Notes: generated from the sequence alone by a model not told the origin. Counted from the stretch's first letter, positions 37,872 to 50,085 are shown. The stretch: DNA of 64,000 bases from Dolomedes plantarius (GCA_907164885.2 OU015490.1:96884104-96948103), one strand, 5' to 3'. Numbers and translations are program-made.

Positions 37872-38414
37872 CAGGCAGCTCGTTTTGCTCCTGTGTAAAT
37901 TCGATTTGATGCAGTCATCGTTCTTTTAATTTAGTTGGGCGAGTGGCGAGGCCATTAAGGAAGTAATCCAATTCGTAATAAATCCAGCTTTATTGAACTT
38001 CATAAGTTGACCACTCTCCAGGTTGATTACCGCACTTCGCCATTTTGATAACTTATTCGGCACGCAGCCGCGAGCTTCCGCTCTCAAAGAAATTCGCCTC
38101 TAACGTGGCGCGAAAAAACCCAATTCCCTCTGAGCGCCTCCTGTACGCGCATGTGCAGACCTCAACCTTTGGTCATCTGGACTTTTAATATTGCTGAACT
38201 TGTAATTTTGACTTCGCGAACAACCATTACATTTCTAAAAATAAATCTCCTAGCCTAGAAGTATTCGCTTTGCGCTCAAGTCGCCTCTAAAAGATGATTT
38301 TCCCCACAGCAAAATACGCGAGCTTTGTAAATGAAATATTAGATTCTTATTATTTTAGGCCCCCTTTCCCTGTACTTCTCAACTATATTTTGACAGTTCA
38401 GTCATGTTTTGACA
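37869..38414 (-). mobile_element. Solo LTR-like element in (TA)n
   Basis: Starts TGACAGGCAGC and ends TTTTGACA, with (TA)n on both sides (TG...CA form). It carries the block GATGCAGTCATCG about 45 bp from the left end and GCTTTATTGAAC further in, matching the layout of the Gypsy LTR at 43631-44098 (ATGCAGTCATC, TTTATTGATT). A minus-strand reading gives an AATAAA. No coding sequence. Confidence 0.6.
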
Positions 38415-38426
38415 TATATATATATA

Positions 38427-38498
<72 letters not shown>
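38415..38498. repeat. (TA)n microsatellite
   Basis: Long TA run with one TTTATA interruption, between two LTR-like elements. Confidence 0.95.
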
Positions 38499-38502
<4 letters not shown>

Positions 38503-39437
38503 ACGCCTCTACTGAGTCATTATAAAATCCAGTTCTTAGTTGCTAGTCCGATAAAATGTAGTCGGGACCGGTCTCCTGGTGCAGTCCTCAAGGCTGAGCA
38601 AGGCGAGACACGCTATAGTCCTTTAATTTCGTTTATTTACTAATAAAAGCATCTCTCTTTCCATCGTTCGTATTAAGATTCTATTCGATGCTAAATTTGC
38701 TACGCTAGTTGAATCATTTAATTAATCTTAATCCTGTAATCTTAATCCTGTCTCGCGACGCGACGCGTCGGACAACGTCTTTCCAGTTCGACTTTCCTAC
38801 ATGTTTCTGAAAGTTATTCCTTTGTTTAACACCCACATACACCCTTTCTACAAAGTTCTCGAACATCGCTGTGACGTCACCTTCCGGCGATGACGCTATA
38901 ATTCCCCCACTGTTCACCTAGTCCAATTCTATTAATAGCTTCAATGTCATTCATTTCGATACTTCCTTGTTCATTTTTGCGCTATCAAGTGTGATTAATC
39001 TGGCGTTTAATGTTTTAATTCTGATTTTGTCTAGAAAAGACCCCCTTTTTGGACCCTTAAAGTTTAACCTCTTAATAAATCTCTGATATATATATAGGAT
39101 GGCAATATGTCTAGGGGAATGATAATGCAAACTTTTGCAGAAACAAACACTGTTTACTATTTTTGGGGACATGAGTTACACGGGGACATTTACAACATAG
39201 CATATATATGGACATTAAGAAATAAAAAAAGCGCTCTCTTCACCACTCAATACATATCATTCAGTTCCAGGCAGTCTCTCGGAGATGACCTCGCTCGTCT
39301 CTCCCTACGACAGCTCTCTCGTTTTTCCTTTCTCGCATGTTTTACCTTGCCGCGCAAACCTCAGCGACATCTAGTAGCTATTCCGCACAACGTAGCTATT
39401 CCGCAATTTTCTTGTACGGTTTGCCTTGTTCCTATAT
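38499..39437. mobile_element. LTR-like element between (TA)n tracts, boundaries unclear on the right
   Basis: Starts TGTAACGCC right after (TA)n and carries ATGTAGTCGGGAC and TTTATTTACTAATAAA, resembling the other LTRs in layout. A short TA run at 39075-39098 and another at 39433-39446 are candidate right borders. A pyrimidine-rich, GC-richer stretch at 39240-39430 is part of it or of a second element. I cannot fix the end. Confidence 0.35.
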
Positions 39438-39446
39438 ATATATATA

Positions 39447-39885
39447 CAGTAAAACCTCGTTTATCCGGACTAACTCGGACCATCCGGACAATCCAAAATC
39501 CGGCTAATCTCGGTAATATGGTAATAAGCAAAACAAAATCCTTAACTAAGCAGACTTACAATTTGTTACGATAAATCACTATGTTTTGTAACAAAATCAC
39601 ATGGTATTGTTTACAAGACATTAAAAAATATAAAAATAACTTTTCACATCATATCTCAACAAAGAAAGGGTAAGTCTAGTAACGCTTTCTTAAACACAAC
39701 AAAAGTATTTTATTATCATAATTTTTGTACAATCTATGCAGGAACTGTACATGGAATCAAACTAAAAAGCGAATATTTGGCATACTTATAGTTACGTTCT
39801 TGCTATCATAGTTAAAAATTATTATCTAATGTGAACATTAAATAACAAAAAGTCTACAAATCTGAACCGCATAAACGAGAATTTG

Positions 39886-39888
<3 letters not shown>
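39447..39888. mobile_element. pogo/Tigger-type MITE, 442 bp
   Basis: Ends are inverse with mismatches: CAGTAAAACCTCGTTTATCC at 39447 and the inverse of CAGCAAATTCTCGTTTATGC ending at 39888, each next to TA and (TA)n. Ends of this type are typical of pogo/Tigger elements. No coding sequence. Confidence 0.8.

Positions 39889-39938
<50 letters not shown>
39889..39938. repeat. (TA)n microsatellite
   Basis: About 25 TA units directly after the MITE. Confidence 0.95.
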
Positions 39939-39943
<5 letters not shown>

Positions 39944-40709
39944 CAAATAATATTTACAAATGATTACTTAAAATTTTAGCTGAAAAGTTAAACGTTTGTA
40001 AATAGAAAGTAAAATTTTGAAATTTTATTCGGTGCAAATGGATACTTAAGAATATTAATTAAATACTTTGGGATCAAATTTATCATTTTTAATGCATTAT
40101 TCAATATACTGTAATTTGTTAATACATTTATCAATTTCCTTTCCTCCATTAATATGTACTTACGGAGAGAGGTGAGGGCATATTACAAACAACTATCCCA
40201 TGAATAAAGGAAAATAAATTTAATCAAGGTTTAAGCATTTATTGCTTGAACAAAAGTGCTCATCACGTTAGTGTGCCTCATTTATTATTTTATTACAGGT
40301 TATAAAGGCTTTATACGTATTATATTATAGTTGTTTTTAATGAAACCATTGTCTCGTTCATAACACTCTGCCATATAATTATGCAAAGTGATTATGAACA
40401 AAACAACCGCGTCTGGGAAAACATGTTTGCGCGGGTTCCAGGAAATAGGTTAGTACGAGTTTTAGAGACGTAAATTTCGCCGCATGGTGCAGCGGAACAT
40501 TGTACATTAATTTAGTCGAGATCGGGAATAGAAAATTAATGTTATGCGTATAGAAGATAAAACTGAAATTGGACTGTATATTGAAATATCGAACATAAGT
40601 ATATACATGTGAGAGCGTTTTAATGATTGATAGATGTCTAAATAAACTGGCTTTTTTTGTAGATTCAAACATAAATGGATTCACATACACACACACTTGC
40701 ATATCTACA

Positions 40710-40710
<1 letters not shown>
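39939..40710. other. No recognisable gene
   Basis: A minus-strand frame running through the neighbouring TA tract is meaningless. Nothing else found. Confidence 0.55.

Positions 40711-40805
<95 letters not shown>
40711..40805. repeat. (TA)n microsatellite adjoining the Helitron 3' end
   Basis: About 47 TA units; the Helitron sits at an A|T step in it. Confidence 0.95.
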
Positions 40806-40806
<1 letters not shown>

Positions 40807-41114
40807 TAGCTGCACCCGGCCACGCGTTGCTGTGGCCTAGTCTGGTTAAATGGAAAAGAAAGAAAAGAGAAAACACGTTTCTAATGTTTAATTTCTAAAG
40901 GCTGCACAGTTCTTACTCATTTAGAACTACCCAGGGGGCACGTGTAGCTTAAAGTATGCTACGGACGCGAGTAACGTTACCCACCAACATATTTTATAGT
41001 TCAGTTTTTAGTACTGGCTTGTTTTATGTAATATCTTGGCGAAAGAATTGTGTTCCCCTTCGCCCGCTGCATTGGAAATAAAAGAATTTAAAATAATGTT
41101 TAATTTTACAATAC

Positions 41115-43340
41115 TTGTAGGTATACAGTATTTTTTGTTGTTCCATTGTCTGTGCAGATATATAGATTGTCTGGTTTTCCGACTCTAGAACACGCAACAT
41201 ATAATTTTCCATGTGAGAAACAATCCGTGTCTAAATCTAACCCGCACAATTGTAAAGATTGGTCCTGAGCTTTATTGATGGCGATTGCAAACGCTCATCA
41301 AATCGGGAATTGCAATCTCTTAAATTTAAATGGCATATACGTTGGAATCATGGAAATAAGAGGAATAAGGATATCTTCACCTTTGAATGGTCCTGTCAAG
41401 ATCGTTCATTCTACGACGTTGCTCAGTAATTTTTTTACTGCAAGCCGCGTGCCGTTGTAAAGCTTTGGTTGGTTGATATTTCGCTACATTATAATTGGCA
41501 CGCCGATTTTAAATTGCATTACGTGCGGTGGCATCCCTGGCATATCGAGTGAATTCAAAAATTCTGTTGGATAATGAACCGCTTCATTTGCTTCCACAAT
41601 AGTGTCGACGGACATATATGCGACTGCCTCGCTTTGAATGTTATACTGAATGATATTGTTAAGTTCGTAGACGTCTTTGTTCTTGGCGGCAAGAATAGCT
41701 CGTTCACTCATCCAATCATGATTCTTATAATTGGTTTGAATATTGGGAAATACTTTTTCTACCAATTCTTCTTTTGACGATACTAAATTGCCGAAGTTAT
41801 GAGGCAATGAAATTCGTCCTGATGTCAAATCAACCGGCAACTTTCTGTTCCCAATTTCCAGAAATTGATGTGAGAATAACTCAGCTGATCGATCGTTTTG
41901 CAGATGGACACGCATATTTGTAGATAATTTCAACGTCTTTACGTGTCGACACAAAGTAGAGTATTTCAAGCAAGCATTTATTTCGTCCGCTGGTGTCGAG
42001 GAATTATAGGTAATGTTTGCCTGAAATCTCCTGCAAGCAATATTAATGCGTTCTCAAATGGTCTGATGTTTCCACGCAAATCTTGAAATGATCGGTCAAG
42101 AGCCTCGAGCGATTTTTTATGTGCCATTATACAACCATCCCTAACATTAGTTTGCATTTCTGCAATACTTTCCCTATGCCTGATGCTTTGGAAATGTTGC
42201 ACGTGGGAGTTTCAATGAATTGCATGTTCATTGGCAATTTGAAAGCGGAATGTGCAGTTGTTCCACCTGGTACCAATGCCGCGGCTATTCCGGACGACGC
42301 AAGAGCTATGCCATTTTGGGATCGAATTGCTGCCAGAATCAATCTAATTTAGAACGTTTTACCAGTTCCTCCTGGCGCATCTAAGAAGAAGATTTCTCCA
42401 ACCCCGCTATTGACAGTTTGCATTATTTGATCGTAAATGCCTTTTTGCTCAAGCGTTAGCTTGAGAATATTTGATTGCACATACGACAAAAGATCCCCCG
42501 TGTTGTAATTTTGTTCACGACGCAATTCTATATCAAACGTAGCATCAGCAGATCGATTCGGTAATGGCATTCCCAATTGATTGAGAACTTTGTTCGCGAT
42601 TTCTAAGAACAAATCTTAAATCATTATCAACGCTTCGTTGTAGATTTCTGCTGTGAAATCCATGTTCATATTTGAATTTTTCCCGCGTATTCGACGGAAA
42701 ACATCTTCAGCCATGTGTCTTCTCTTATCTCTTCGATCGTCTTTTATTGTCTAGAACAGGGGTTTCCAACTGGCTGCTCGCGGTGCCTTTTCTTGCGGCC
42801 CGCGAAGACTTCTAGGAAAATAATTTGCAGCATCAATTTAAATATTCTTAGTTAACGAAAAATGTTTTTGTAAAAATCTTTATTGTTTTCAAATGCTGTT
42901 CAATTACAAAAAAGATTGATTTTCCTTGAATTCCATGAAAAGTAGGGTGTCCACTCAAGTTCTATTTCATACCCCACCCCACTTCTTATTTGACCCACTT
43001 CTTATTTAAATACCCACTTCTTATTTGACTTTTTTTGTGTGTGTCGGTGTAATTTAACGAAAGTTGGCCAGTTATAATCAAGGTCGGTGTTGGAGGTTCA
43101 TCCTCAAATTTTAAAAAAATTCATAGTATATACTATACACAAATCCTCCAAATCCCCCTCCCTCAAGGAAAAAAGTCCTGGTTATAGTCCTGATTAAATT
43201 GCGGCCCGCCACTAGACAGGTGTTTTCGATTGCTGCCCTTGGACAATTGTAAGTTGGAAACCCCTGGTCTAGAACGATCCGTGCGTACTTTATGACCTGT
43301 GGGGATATCTGATAGTGGGGTCGCACACCACCGAGACAAA
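41115..43340 (-). pseudogene. Pif1-like Helitron helicase fragment, inactivated
   Basis: From 43326 the frame reads ISPQVIKYARIVLD and is interrupted by the hAT MITE; it resumes upstream of 42740 with DDRRDKRRHMAEDVF. Walker A is intact (DAPGGTGKTF near 42360). The segment IALASSGIAAALVPGG...HSAFKLP at 42330-42220 is typical. The Walker B/DE box near 42130 is destroyed by a frameshift. The next blocks are KKSLEALDRSFQDL and LLAGDFRQTLPIIPR (about 42115-42000), then a frameshift near 41985, then LSTNMRVHLQ...FLEIG and YPTEFLNSLD (41930-41540). The C-terminal motif VI region (FKRLQFPI, AFAIAINKAQ, LYVACSRVGKPDNLYI) runs to a TAA near 41115 with several stops. It cannot be active. Confidence 0.9.
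42757..43266. mobile_element. hAT-type MITE, 510 bp, with 8-bp target duplication
   Basis: Ends CAGGGGTTTCCAAC at 42757 and its exact inverse GTTGGAAACCCCTG ending at 43266. Target duplication GTCTAGAA at 42749-42756 and 43267-43274. The CAGGG... ends and 8-bp duplication are the signature of the hAT superfamily. A short tandem CCCACTTCTTATTTGA unit recurs at about 42968-43030. No transposase. It interrupts the Helitron helicase. Confidence 0.95.
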
Positions 43341-43575
43341 TTTCTGTTTTGAGGGGGAAGGGAAAGACATTTCTCGTTTGCCGTAAAATATTTAGTATAG
43401 CGTGTGTTTCAAAAAAGCATGTTTATACCTGTCACAGGTGTGGCATCTATATAATAGGTATATAAAAACACTTACGCATTCGAATGCAACGCTGTGTTAA
43501 AATTTCAAAGAAATCGGTGAAGAACTTTCGGAGATTTGAGGGTTTGAACAAACGAACATTTACATTTTTATTTAT

Positions 43576-43582
43576 ATATATA

Positions 43583-43630
<48 letters not shown>
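43576..43630. repeat. (TA)n tract between Helitron 5' end and Gypsy LTR
   Basis: TA units with one TTTATA interruption. Confidence 0.93.
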
Positions 43631-43633
<3 letters not shown>

Positions 43634-44098
43634 CACGGCACTTTCGCCGCGAACCCTTTAAAACACACTAATTACTCTAAATGCAGTCATCAAACAGTAG
43701 GCCGGTGGAAGAACTAATACTTAAATAACATTTACAGACTCCTTTATTGATTATCATTAATCAAATACCGAATTAATACAGCTAAATCACGATTTCCAAT
43801 CTCACAGCTCACACGACCGACGCGCTTCTTGACTCTATCAAATATCTCTCTGAACTGCGTAATTTCTTTCTCTTCCGTTATAATTCACATAAGGCGTAGG
43901 CCCTCTTTCAGAGCCCCTTTTCTCAAACATCCAATGGTTATGTAAGATAACACGAGTGTGCAATTCGATGACCCTGAACTCTTCTCTGCGAAACACAGTC
44001 TACTTCCTGAATTGGAGATCACACTAGGACTCTAATAGAAAATTACCGTTTTAGGCTCATTAATATAATTAAATATAGCTTATGCTTCTATCATCACA
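43631..44098 (-). repeat. 3' LTR of the Gypsy element
   Basis: 468 bp, starting TGACACGGCAC after (TA)n and ending ATCACA directly before the polypurine tract. It contains TTTATTGATT (AATAAA on the minus strand) and the block AATGCAGTCATC shared with the LTR-like segments at 3088 and 37869. The TG...CA form and the adjoining tract set the borders. Confidence 0.8.
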
Positions 44099-44121
44099 AT
44101 TTCCCTCCCCTTCCCCCTGAA
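44099..44121 (-). promoter_or_regulatory. Polypurine tract (plus-strand primer site)
   Basis: On the minus strand an uninterrupted G/A-rich run (shown on the plus strand as TTTCCCTCCCCTTCCCCC) lies immediately inside the LTR, where the RNase H-resistant primer for second-strand synthesis is expected. Confidence 0.8.
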
Positions 44122-45085
44122 GGCGTGAACACAAAGAGTAGCTAATTCTCCGGAGCACGTCTCCAGAAGAGAAAATCAATTAAAATTAACTTAATTAATC
44201 AACAACTGAAAATTGCTGTGCAGGGCAGTACCTTCCCCACACAACAACCCAGATAAACCCAACAGCATTATTCCTAAATTTTTACTAGCTAAAAATTTTA
44301 ACCCTAACCTAAAATTAACCCCTACATGCGATTTGCTGGACCAAAATGAGGTGTTGTTACAGGATACATAAGTCTCCATTTGAGACATAATTTCACATAA
44401 AAGAAACATTAATCGTTACAATATCAGTTATTAATATATCAAAAATATAAAAAACATCTATAAAAATCAAATGTAATGTAGAAGTCTAAATCTGTTCGAG
44501 AAATTTTTCTCAAAATAATACTATAACTATACAATTGCTTATGAGATCCACATTAATAAGTACACACAGAAGTAGCTCAAAAAGATAGTTTAAACAAGAT
44601 AGCTCTTTTTTTTAAGTATTTTATTAATTAATTTTAATTTAAGACAACACACAAAGTTTAACCACCTAAGCGGAGTCAAAAGGATGTTAGGCACCCAACA
44701 TGTAAAATCAATTAAGAAATTGATCTCTGACATAGGAAGTTTGGTCATGTTCGGGAAAATGTAAACACAGTTCAGCACATTATAGAAACAAAACATTGAA
44801 AAAAATGGTAACAAAACATTTCAAAATAATCCAAAAATTAGGTTTAGCCAAAGTTCTTTCATTAGTTACTAAATTTCAATTCAAAACACACAATTGTTAA
44901 AACCCAATAAATTCAATACAAATCATATTCTAGTTTAATTTCACAATATCATCAATTCCAGTTTTATTATTTATTTTACTCATTAACATTCATAATTTTA
45001 TAATTTCAATTTTTCACCTGTAATTCGTACCAAAATCTTCACTTAATTTCCCTAACTATACTCAATACTCCGACTATACCAACAA
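44122..45085 (-). other. Non-coding 3' part of the Gypsy element
   Basis: AT-rich, between the integrase stop and the polypurine tract. A 74-codon minus frame (44590-44814) shows no envelope-like motif. Confidence 0.5.
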
Positions 45086-45088
45086 TCC

Positions 45089-48000
45089 TCAAATAAACTC
45101 AATATGTGGATGAAAATCCCTTAATCTAGTTGAGTGTACAATTTCACCCCTTTTCCTAGTGTATTGGTTTGGTTTATCAATTTCGAAATCAATATTAGAG
45201 AGTTGGCTTAAAATTTTATAAGGGCCTGAATAAGGTGGATCTATTTTTCTTGAATTTTGGTATTTAAATTCTTCGTACATCACTAAGTCACTAATTTTGA
45301 AGTTTGACTGTACAAAATGTCTATCATATCTCTGTTTATTAATTTTACGGTGCTGAATGGTTATTTGTACTGCAATCTTTCTTGCATCTTCAACTGGCGG
45401 AAAATTTAATGAAGTTGTTTTAGGTAATGGGGAGTCATATGGTAAATGTCCAAATAAAAGGTAATTCGAGGGAATCCATTTACACTATGGGGTTATTATA
45501 ATCAATAGTTATTTGCTTTAAAATTTTGGTCCATGGACTTTTTTTCGAAGAAGTATTTACTTTACATCTTAATTTTGCCACTATTGATTGATTACATCTT
45601 TCATCTTTTCCGTTGCACTGCGACCTATTTGCGGGCCGTCGTGAGTAATTGTTTTGCATTGTGATGTTTTAGGAATTTTTTAAACCTTGAGGAAGTAAAT
45701 GCAGCATTTCTGTCGCTTAATAATTGTTTGGGAATCTTAATTTTGAAAATTTGCTTTAAGCAGTTAGTATATGTCTCAGTTGTCACACTTTTAGAAGGAA
45801 AAGTCCAAATATATCTTGTCGCATGATCAATCGCCAGATGAAGATATTTTTTGTCGAGTTATAATAATTAAAACCTCCAATGGTATCAACTGAAATTAGG
45901 TCAAACGGTTCATGGGCAACTGTCGCCTGCTCCATCAGACCAAATTTTTTCTGTGTTGATTTTTTGTTTTTCTGACATGTTTCACAACAACGAACACAAT
46001 TTGCAATATCTATTATTATATCTTGCTAATAGTAAATTGGGAAAATTAATTGTAACTTTTTTTTCACACCCGGATGTCTAAAATATTTCATGTGCAGAAG
46101 TTAATAATTATAGTCTTAATGATGGCGGAACTACAATTTTGACTAGATTTTTCCTTTTCACTGTTAAAACTCCATTATATTTTTTGTACTTTATATTATT
46201 TACATTATCATTTAATTGTCCTTGAATAATTTCATCTGTGCTTAAAAAATAACAATATTGGGATACAAATTGGCTTATAGGATTTCTTGATAGCATATCA
46301 GCACCATAATTATACTTACCTTTTATGTGTATTATCTCATAATCATACATGGATAGTTTTAAAGACCACCTAAACAGTCGACCAGTTAAATTTTTAACAT
46401 TTTTGAGCCATTGCAAGGCTGAATGATCAGAATGAATTGTAATTTTTTTCCCATGCAAGTAACAATGGTATTTATCAATAGAGTCAATTATAGGCAAACA
46501 TTCGAGTTCAGTGAAAGCATAGTTTTTTTCGTGTTTCTTTAATTGTATGGAATAAAAACAATTGGGTGTAGTTGACAAATTTTGAAATTTTTTTCTAAAT
46601 GTCCTATGTGTTCAAGAAAAGTGTTTGAGAAAATTATTATATCATCGAAATAGTTAAGGGCAAAATTTATTTGGTGTTTATTTAGAATTTGTCGTGTTGC
46701 TCTTTGGAAGACACTAGGTGCATTTTTCCACCCAAATGGTAATCGTTTCCACTCGTACAGTCCAAAATTAGTCGTAAATGCGAGTTTTTCAGTGTTACGT
46801 TCGTGTATTTCAATATGCCAATAGCCTGAGGTCAAATCTAAAGTGGTGAAATAATTTGCATGAGCTAATTGGTCTAAAAGGTCATCAATTCGTGGAATAG
46901 GTTCTGAATCTGTTTTCGTTATAACATTTAATTTCCTGTAATCGATACATAATCTAGTTTTTTCCTCATTTTTTTTATTGCAAGGGTGACAGGTTCGCTA
47001 AATGGAGAACTTGATGGTTTTATAAAACCTGCCTTTAAAAGTTCATCTATTTGTCGTTTAATCTCAGAATTGTCTACTTGAGATGCACGATATGGCCTCT
47101 GTGATACTGGTAATTCTGACGTTAAAACGATTTTTTGGGGCTCTAATCTAATCTTGCCAACATCGTATTTGTTTTTAGAAAAAAAATGTGTTCGGAATTT
47201 TTGAAAAATTTGTCTAATTGGGTCCAGTCCTCAGGTATTTGTTCTGGTGGATTTGAGTCCAAAAAAACACCGGGCTCTTTAAACAGTGTTAAGCTTATCA
47301 TCGGGGATACCTGATGTCTCTTTATAATTTTGAACATCACAATCATTATTTTTTACACTTTGAAAATTTTCAAATTTGACATTATATTTGTTCATACTCT
47401 GGTTTTGGTCATAAATCGGTGTGTCACATTTAATAACTAAAACAGTATCAATACCCTGGTTTACACAATTTCTCTTTTTTACATTTCTAGGATTAAGCTC
47501 AAGAGAGTGATTATGTCTAAATTTTTTTCTCTTTTCAAAATTACTTCTTCTGCAAAATTTTTTACATTATAGAATTCTTAGTTCCATAAAAATTTCTTCA
47601 TTTATACACATTCTTATTGACCCTTCTTAATTTATACATACAATCATCAGCATAATACTTATTTTCATTATACAAATTTTCACCATAATTTTTAAAGTTC
47701 TTATTTTGAACATGAAATGCAATAGGACTTAAAAATTTATAATCATCATGCAACTTTATTTCATAACCAAATTGATACACTCTTGAATTTCTAAAATTAA
47801 CATCTAATTTAAATAACTGAATATGTTGTAAACTCAATAATAAATATGGTAACTCACTATCAATTATCATAATTTTAATTTTTCTTTTAACACTTCCTAT
47901 TTTTTACTGCACATTCTATTAAATTTTGCACAATTACATTACCAACAGTCTGCTTTATTAATACATTATTACTTTCTTTTTCATTAAAGTTTTTAACTAA

Positions 48001-48445
48001 TTTTAGCAATTGTGGACTTAATATGGTCACCGTCGACCCACTGTCTAAAAGACATCGAAAAGTTTTGTCACTTACCTGAGCTTCGATAATCAGTCATCTA
48101 TGGTCATTTGTATTGTCCTCTCGTCGGTTGTTGTTTTGGTATTTGTTCGAGTTCTGATGCCGTTGGTTGAATGCCATGAATCTGTCGTGTCCATCACGAT
48201 TTTGATATCTTCTTTGATGATAATTCCCTCGGCCATTAAAACGGCATTTATTGTAATTTGTCCAACGCCGTCGATCATCTGCATCATTGAACTGTCGATT
48301 ATATGTTTGCTGATGATAAAAAGGTTGTCGTCTTGTAGATGAATTATTGGTTTCACCTCTCTGCTCACATATTTCCGTCGTCGAATTTGGTAGATGAATT
48401 TTCTTTGCAACTTCTAACCATTCAACTGGAGTTTGTATCACGACA
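45089..48445 (-). pseudogene. Gypsy gag-end/pol polyprotein remnant
   Basis: Domains appear in order on the minus strand. End of gag: an Asn/Arg-rich basic segment at 48441-48094 after TPVEWLEVAKKIH. Protease: CLLDSGSTVTIL with the active-site Asp (about 48050). RT: FIKPSSSPFSEP, then CIDYRKLNVITK near 46950, LDLTSGYWHIE (46840), RLPFGWKNAPSVFQR (46730) and the catalytic YFDDIIIF near 46640, where YVDD/YIDD/YLDD are usual. RNase H: ELECLPIIDSI, HSDHSALQWL and MLSRNPI (46510-46290). Integrase: the zinc-finger CVRCCETCQKNKK near 45980, VDTIGGF in the core, and a GPY/F-type end PPYSGPYKILSQL (45235) closing at the stop 45089. Frameshifts occur (for example an A-run near 46975), as do stops. Confidence 0.9.
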
Positions 48446-48649
48446 CAAATTCCCGCGCTAACAGGCAGAAACTAATTTGAAAGCAGAATTAGCTAAGCTA
48501 CGCACTGGTAGCCGACGGAAATTATGAGAAATATAAACAACCGGCGTCGACAAGACGCTGGTGAAACCAAACTAAAAGTGGAGGCAGGGAGGAAAGGAGT
48601 AGGGGAAGGAAATGAGGGATAAAAATTTTGAACTTTAACGATACGAAAA
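48446..48649. other. Short non-coding interval right of the Gypsy break
   Basis: No gag or LTR match; some GC-richer sequence near 48510-48560. Confidence 0.5.
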
Positions 48650-48759
48650 CCGTTAATGTGCACATTACCTAGGTAAAATGCGGAAAACTCTTGATTTTGC
48701 ACTTTAACGGAGCAAATTAGTTAATATGCAGATTAGCTAGGTAATGTGCACATTAACGG
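48650..48759. repeat. Perfect 23-bp inverted repeat, each arm with a palindromic core
   Basis: Arms 48650-48672 and 48737-48759 are exact reverse complements, 64 bp apart. Each arm contains the self-palindrome TAATGTGCACATTA next to CCTAGG/CTAGG. Looser copies (TTAACGG, TTAATATGCAGATTAGCTAGG) lie between. Confidence 0.93.
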
Positions 48760-48772
48760 CTTTCAAGCTTTA

Positions 48773-50085
48773 GCGGTAACATATAAACTACACATGAGAT
48801 GTGCTCACGGAATTACAAAAACAAAAAAAAAGTTCAAAAATGTCCACCAGATGGCACTTTTCATGGAAAAACATTAAATTTAACAAAATGAAAGACCGAA
48901 ATGGAATACATAAAAAATTTGAAAATTTATTGACTAGTTTTTGATCACCTTGTCATCGAACCACATAAAATAAAGGTAAGGAAATAAATAGCAGTACGCC
49001 TTGAGAATATGATAGCAGTACTTTATGTGAGAAAAAAAAACAGTTGAGTTTGCAGAAACAGGTACAGATTATGACAAAATGTCGCAAGAGGAGCAGTTGT
49101 TAATTGTGTCCTGGACAATGTAAAGGAAAGATTTCTAACGCCATAGTATTTTTATGCGACGAAATTCACGAACCGCAGCAAAAGCACTCCCCTTGCTTTC
49201 GTAATTAGACAATATTAACGGCTACCACAGCTTTCACTTATACGAAAACAGCTTTACCAATAACGCACGTTCAACTAAAGATACCGTCATCATGACAGCC
49301 GTAAACAACGAAATAAAACATGACCATAGGACCGTAGGAACATGTGACTAACTGTGTTACCTAGGCCATCGTATTCTAACACAGATATTTCATGAGGTTG
49401 ACAACGGAGAGCGAAAGTTCCACCGAAATGAGGAAAGGAATGTTCCTTTTTTAATATCGTCGGAAGCGTAAATTGCAACACAAAAGTGAAGCAGAGAGTT
49501 TTATGGTCAGAGCTTTGGAAGGTGAAATGAAGAGTTCTCAATGGACGTCTCCAGGATCTTCGTGATTCTTCTCTGGTGGAGGCGGAGTCAATAGCTCTCT
49601 GAAAGCTGGTTTTCAGTTGGCAGGATGAGAGAGGAGGAAGAAAAGAGTTTGGATAGAGAGAAGAATCCGTGAGTTCTAAAACTAGGAAATCGAGCAAATC
49701 TAACTTTTAACACATGGATCAAAAGGATTTAGTCAGAGACAAATAATAAGTGCTAGAAGGAAGTTTAAGGATAGTAATATAAAACGTGACAACGTCCGCA
49801 ATTGTTTTATACCCCGACCTGTTTTGCATAACACTTCCCCTTTGCCCGCATGCAAATCTCGAGTTTTTTTCCCCTAGAACCGACGGCTTATCACGGTTTT
49901 ACATTTTATTACTTATAAATATTTTTCTGAATTGTTAATATTGTTTATTTATTCCGTTTTGGTCGTTTATTTTGTTAAATTTAATGTTTTTCCACGAAAA
50001 GCACCATCTGGTGGACATTTTAGAACTATTTTTTTTTCTTTTCGAAATTCCGTGAGCGCATCTCGTGTATAGTCTATATACCCAA
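48773..50085. repeat. Pair of long inverted repeats (about 120 bp) around 1.05 kb
   Basis: Left arm about 48773-48904 and right arm about 49956-50085 are inverse copies: GTCCACCAGATGGCACTTTT against the inverse of AAAGCACCATCTGGTGGAC, plus TTAAATTTAACAAAAT against ATTTTGTTAAATTTAA. This may be a non-autonomous foldback element. The 1.05 kb inside has a 135-codon minus frame (49290-49697) without any recognised motif. Target duplication not found. Confidence 0.75.

Larger units (their letters stand above)
40806..43580 (-). mobile_element. Helitron, internally deleted, with helicase remnant
   Basis: On the minus strand the 5' end region (43575 down to about 43440) reads TATAAATAAAAATGTAAATG, then AATCTCCGAAAGTTCTTCAC and GATTTCTTTGAAATTTTAAC, a layout I associate with arthropod Helitron starts. 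The 3' end has the stem GCCAC-loop-GTGGC, then CGGGTGCAGCTAG (CTAG at 40809-40806) followed by T, the standard Helitron end. The exact 5' base is hidden in the adjoining (TA)n. The Rep/HUH endonuclease domain is absent, so sequence jumps from the 5' leader to mid-helicase. A hAT MITE is inserted at 42757-43266. Confidence 0.87.
43631..48445 (-). mobile_element. Gypsy-type LTR retrotransposon, 5'-truncated and decayed
   Basis: Read on the minus strand: end of gag, protease, reverse transcriptase, RNase H, integrase (order PR-RT-RH-IN, which defines Gypsy), about 960 bp of untranslated sequence, a polypurine tract and one LTR at the left. The right LTR, primer-binding site and most of gag are missing; sequence homology stops near 48445. 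I found no second LTR in the window. Confidence 0.88.

Noticed and set aside
49290..49697. Minus-strand frame of 135 codons
   Set aside because: No recognisable domain and it lies inside a pair of inverted repeats; Ser/Phe/Leu-rich text fits chance in pyrimidine-rich DNA.
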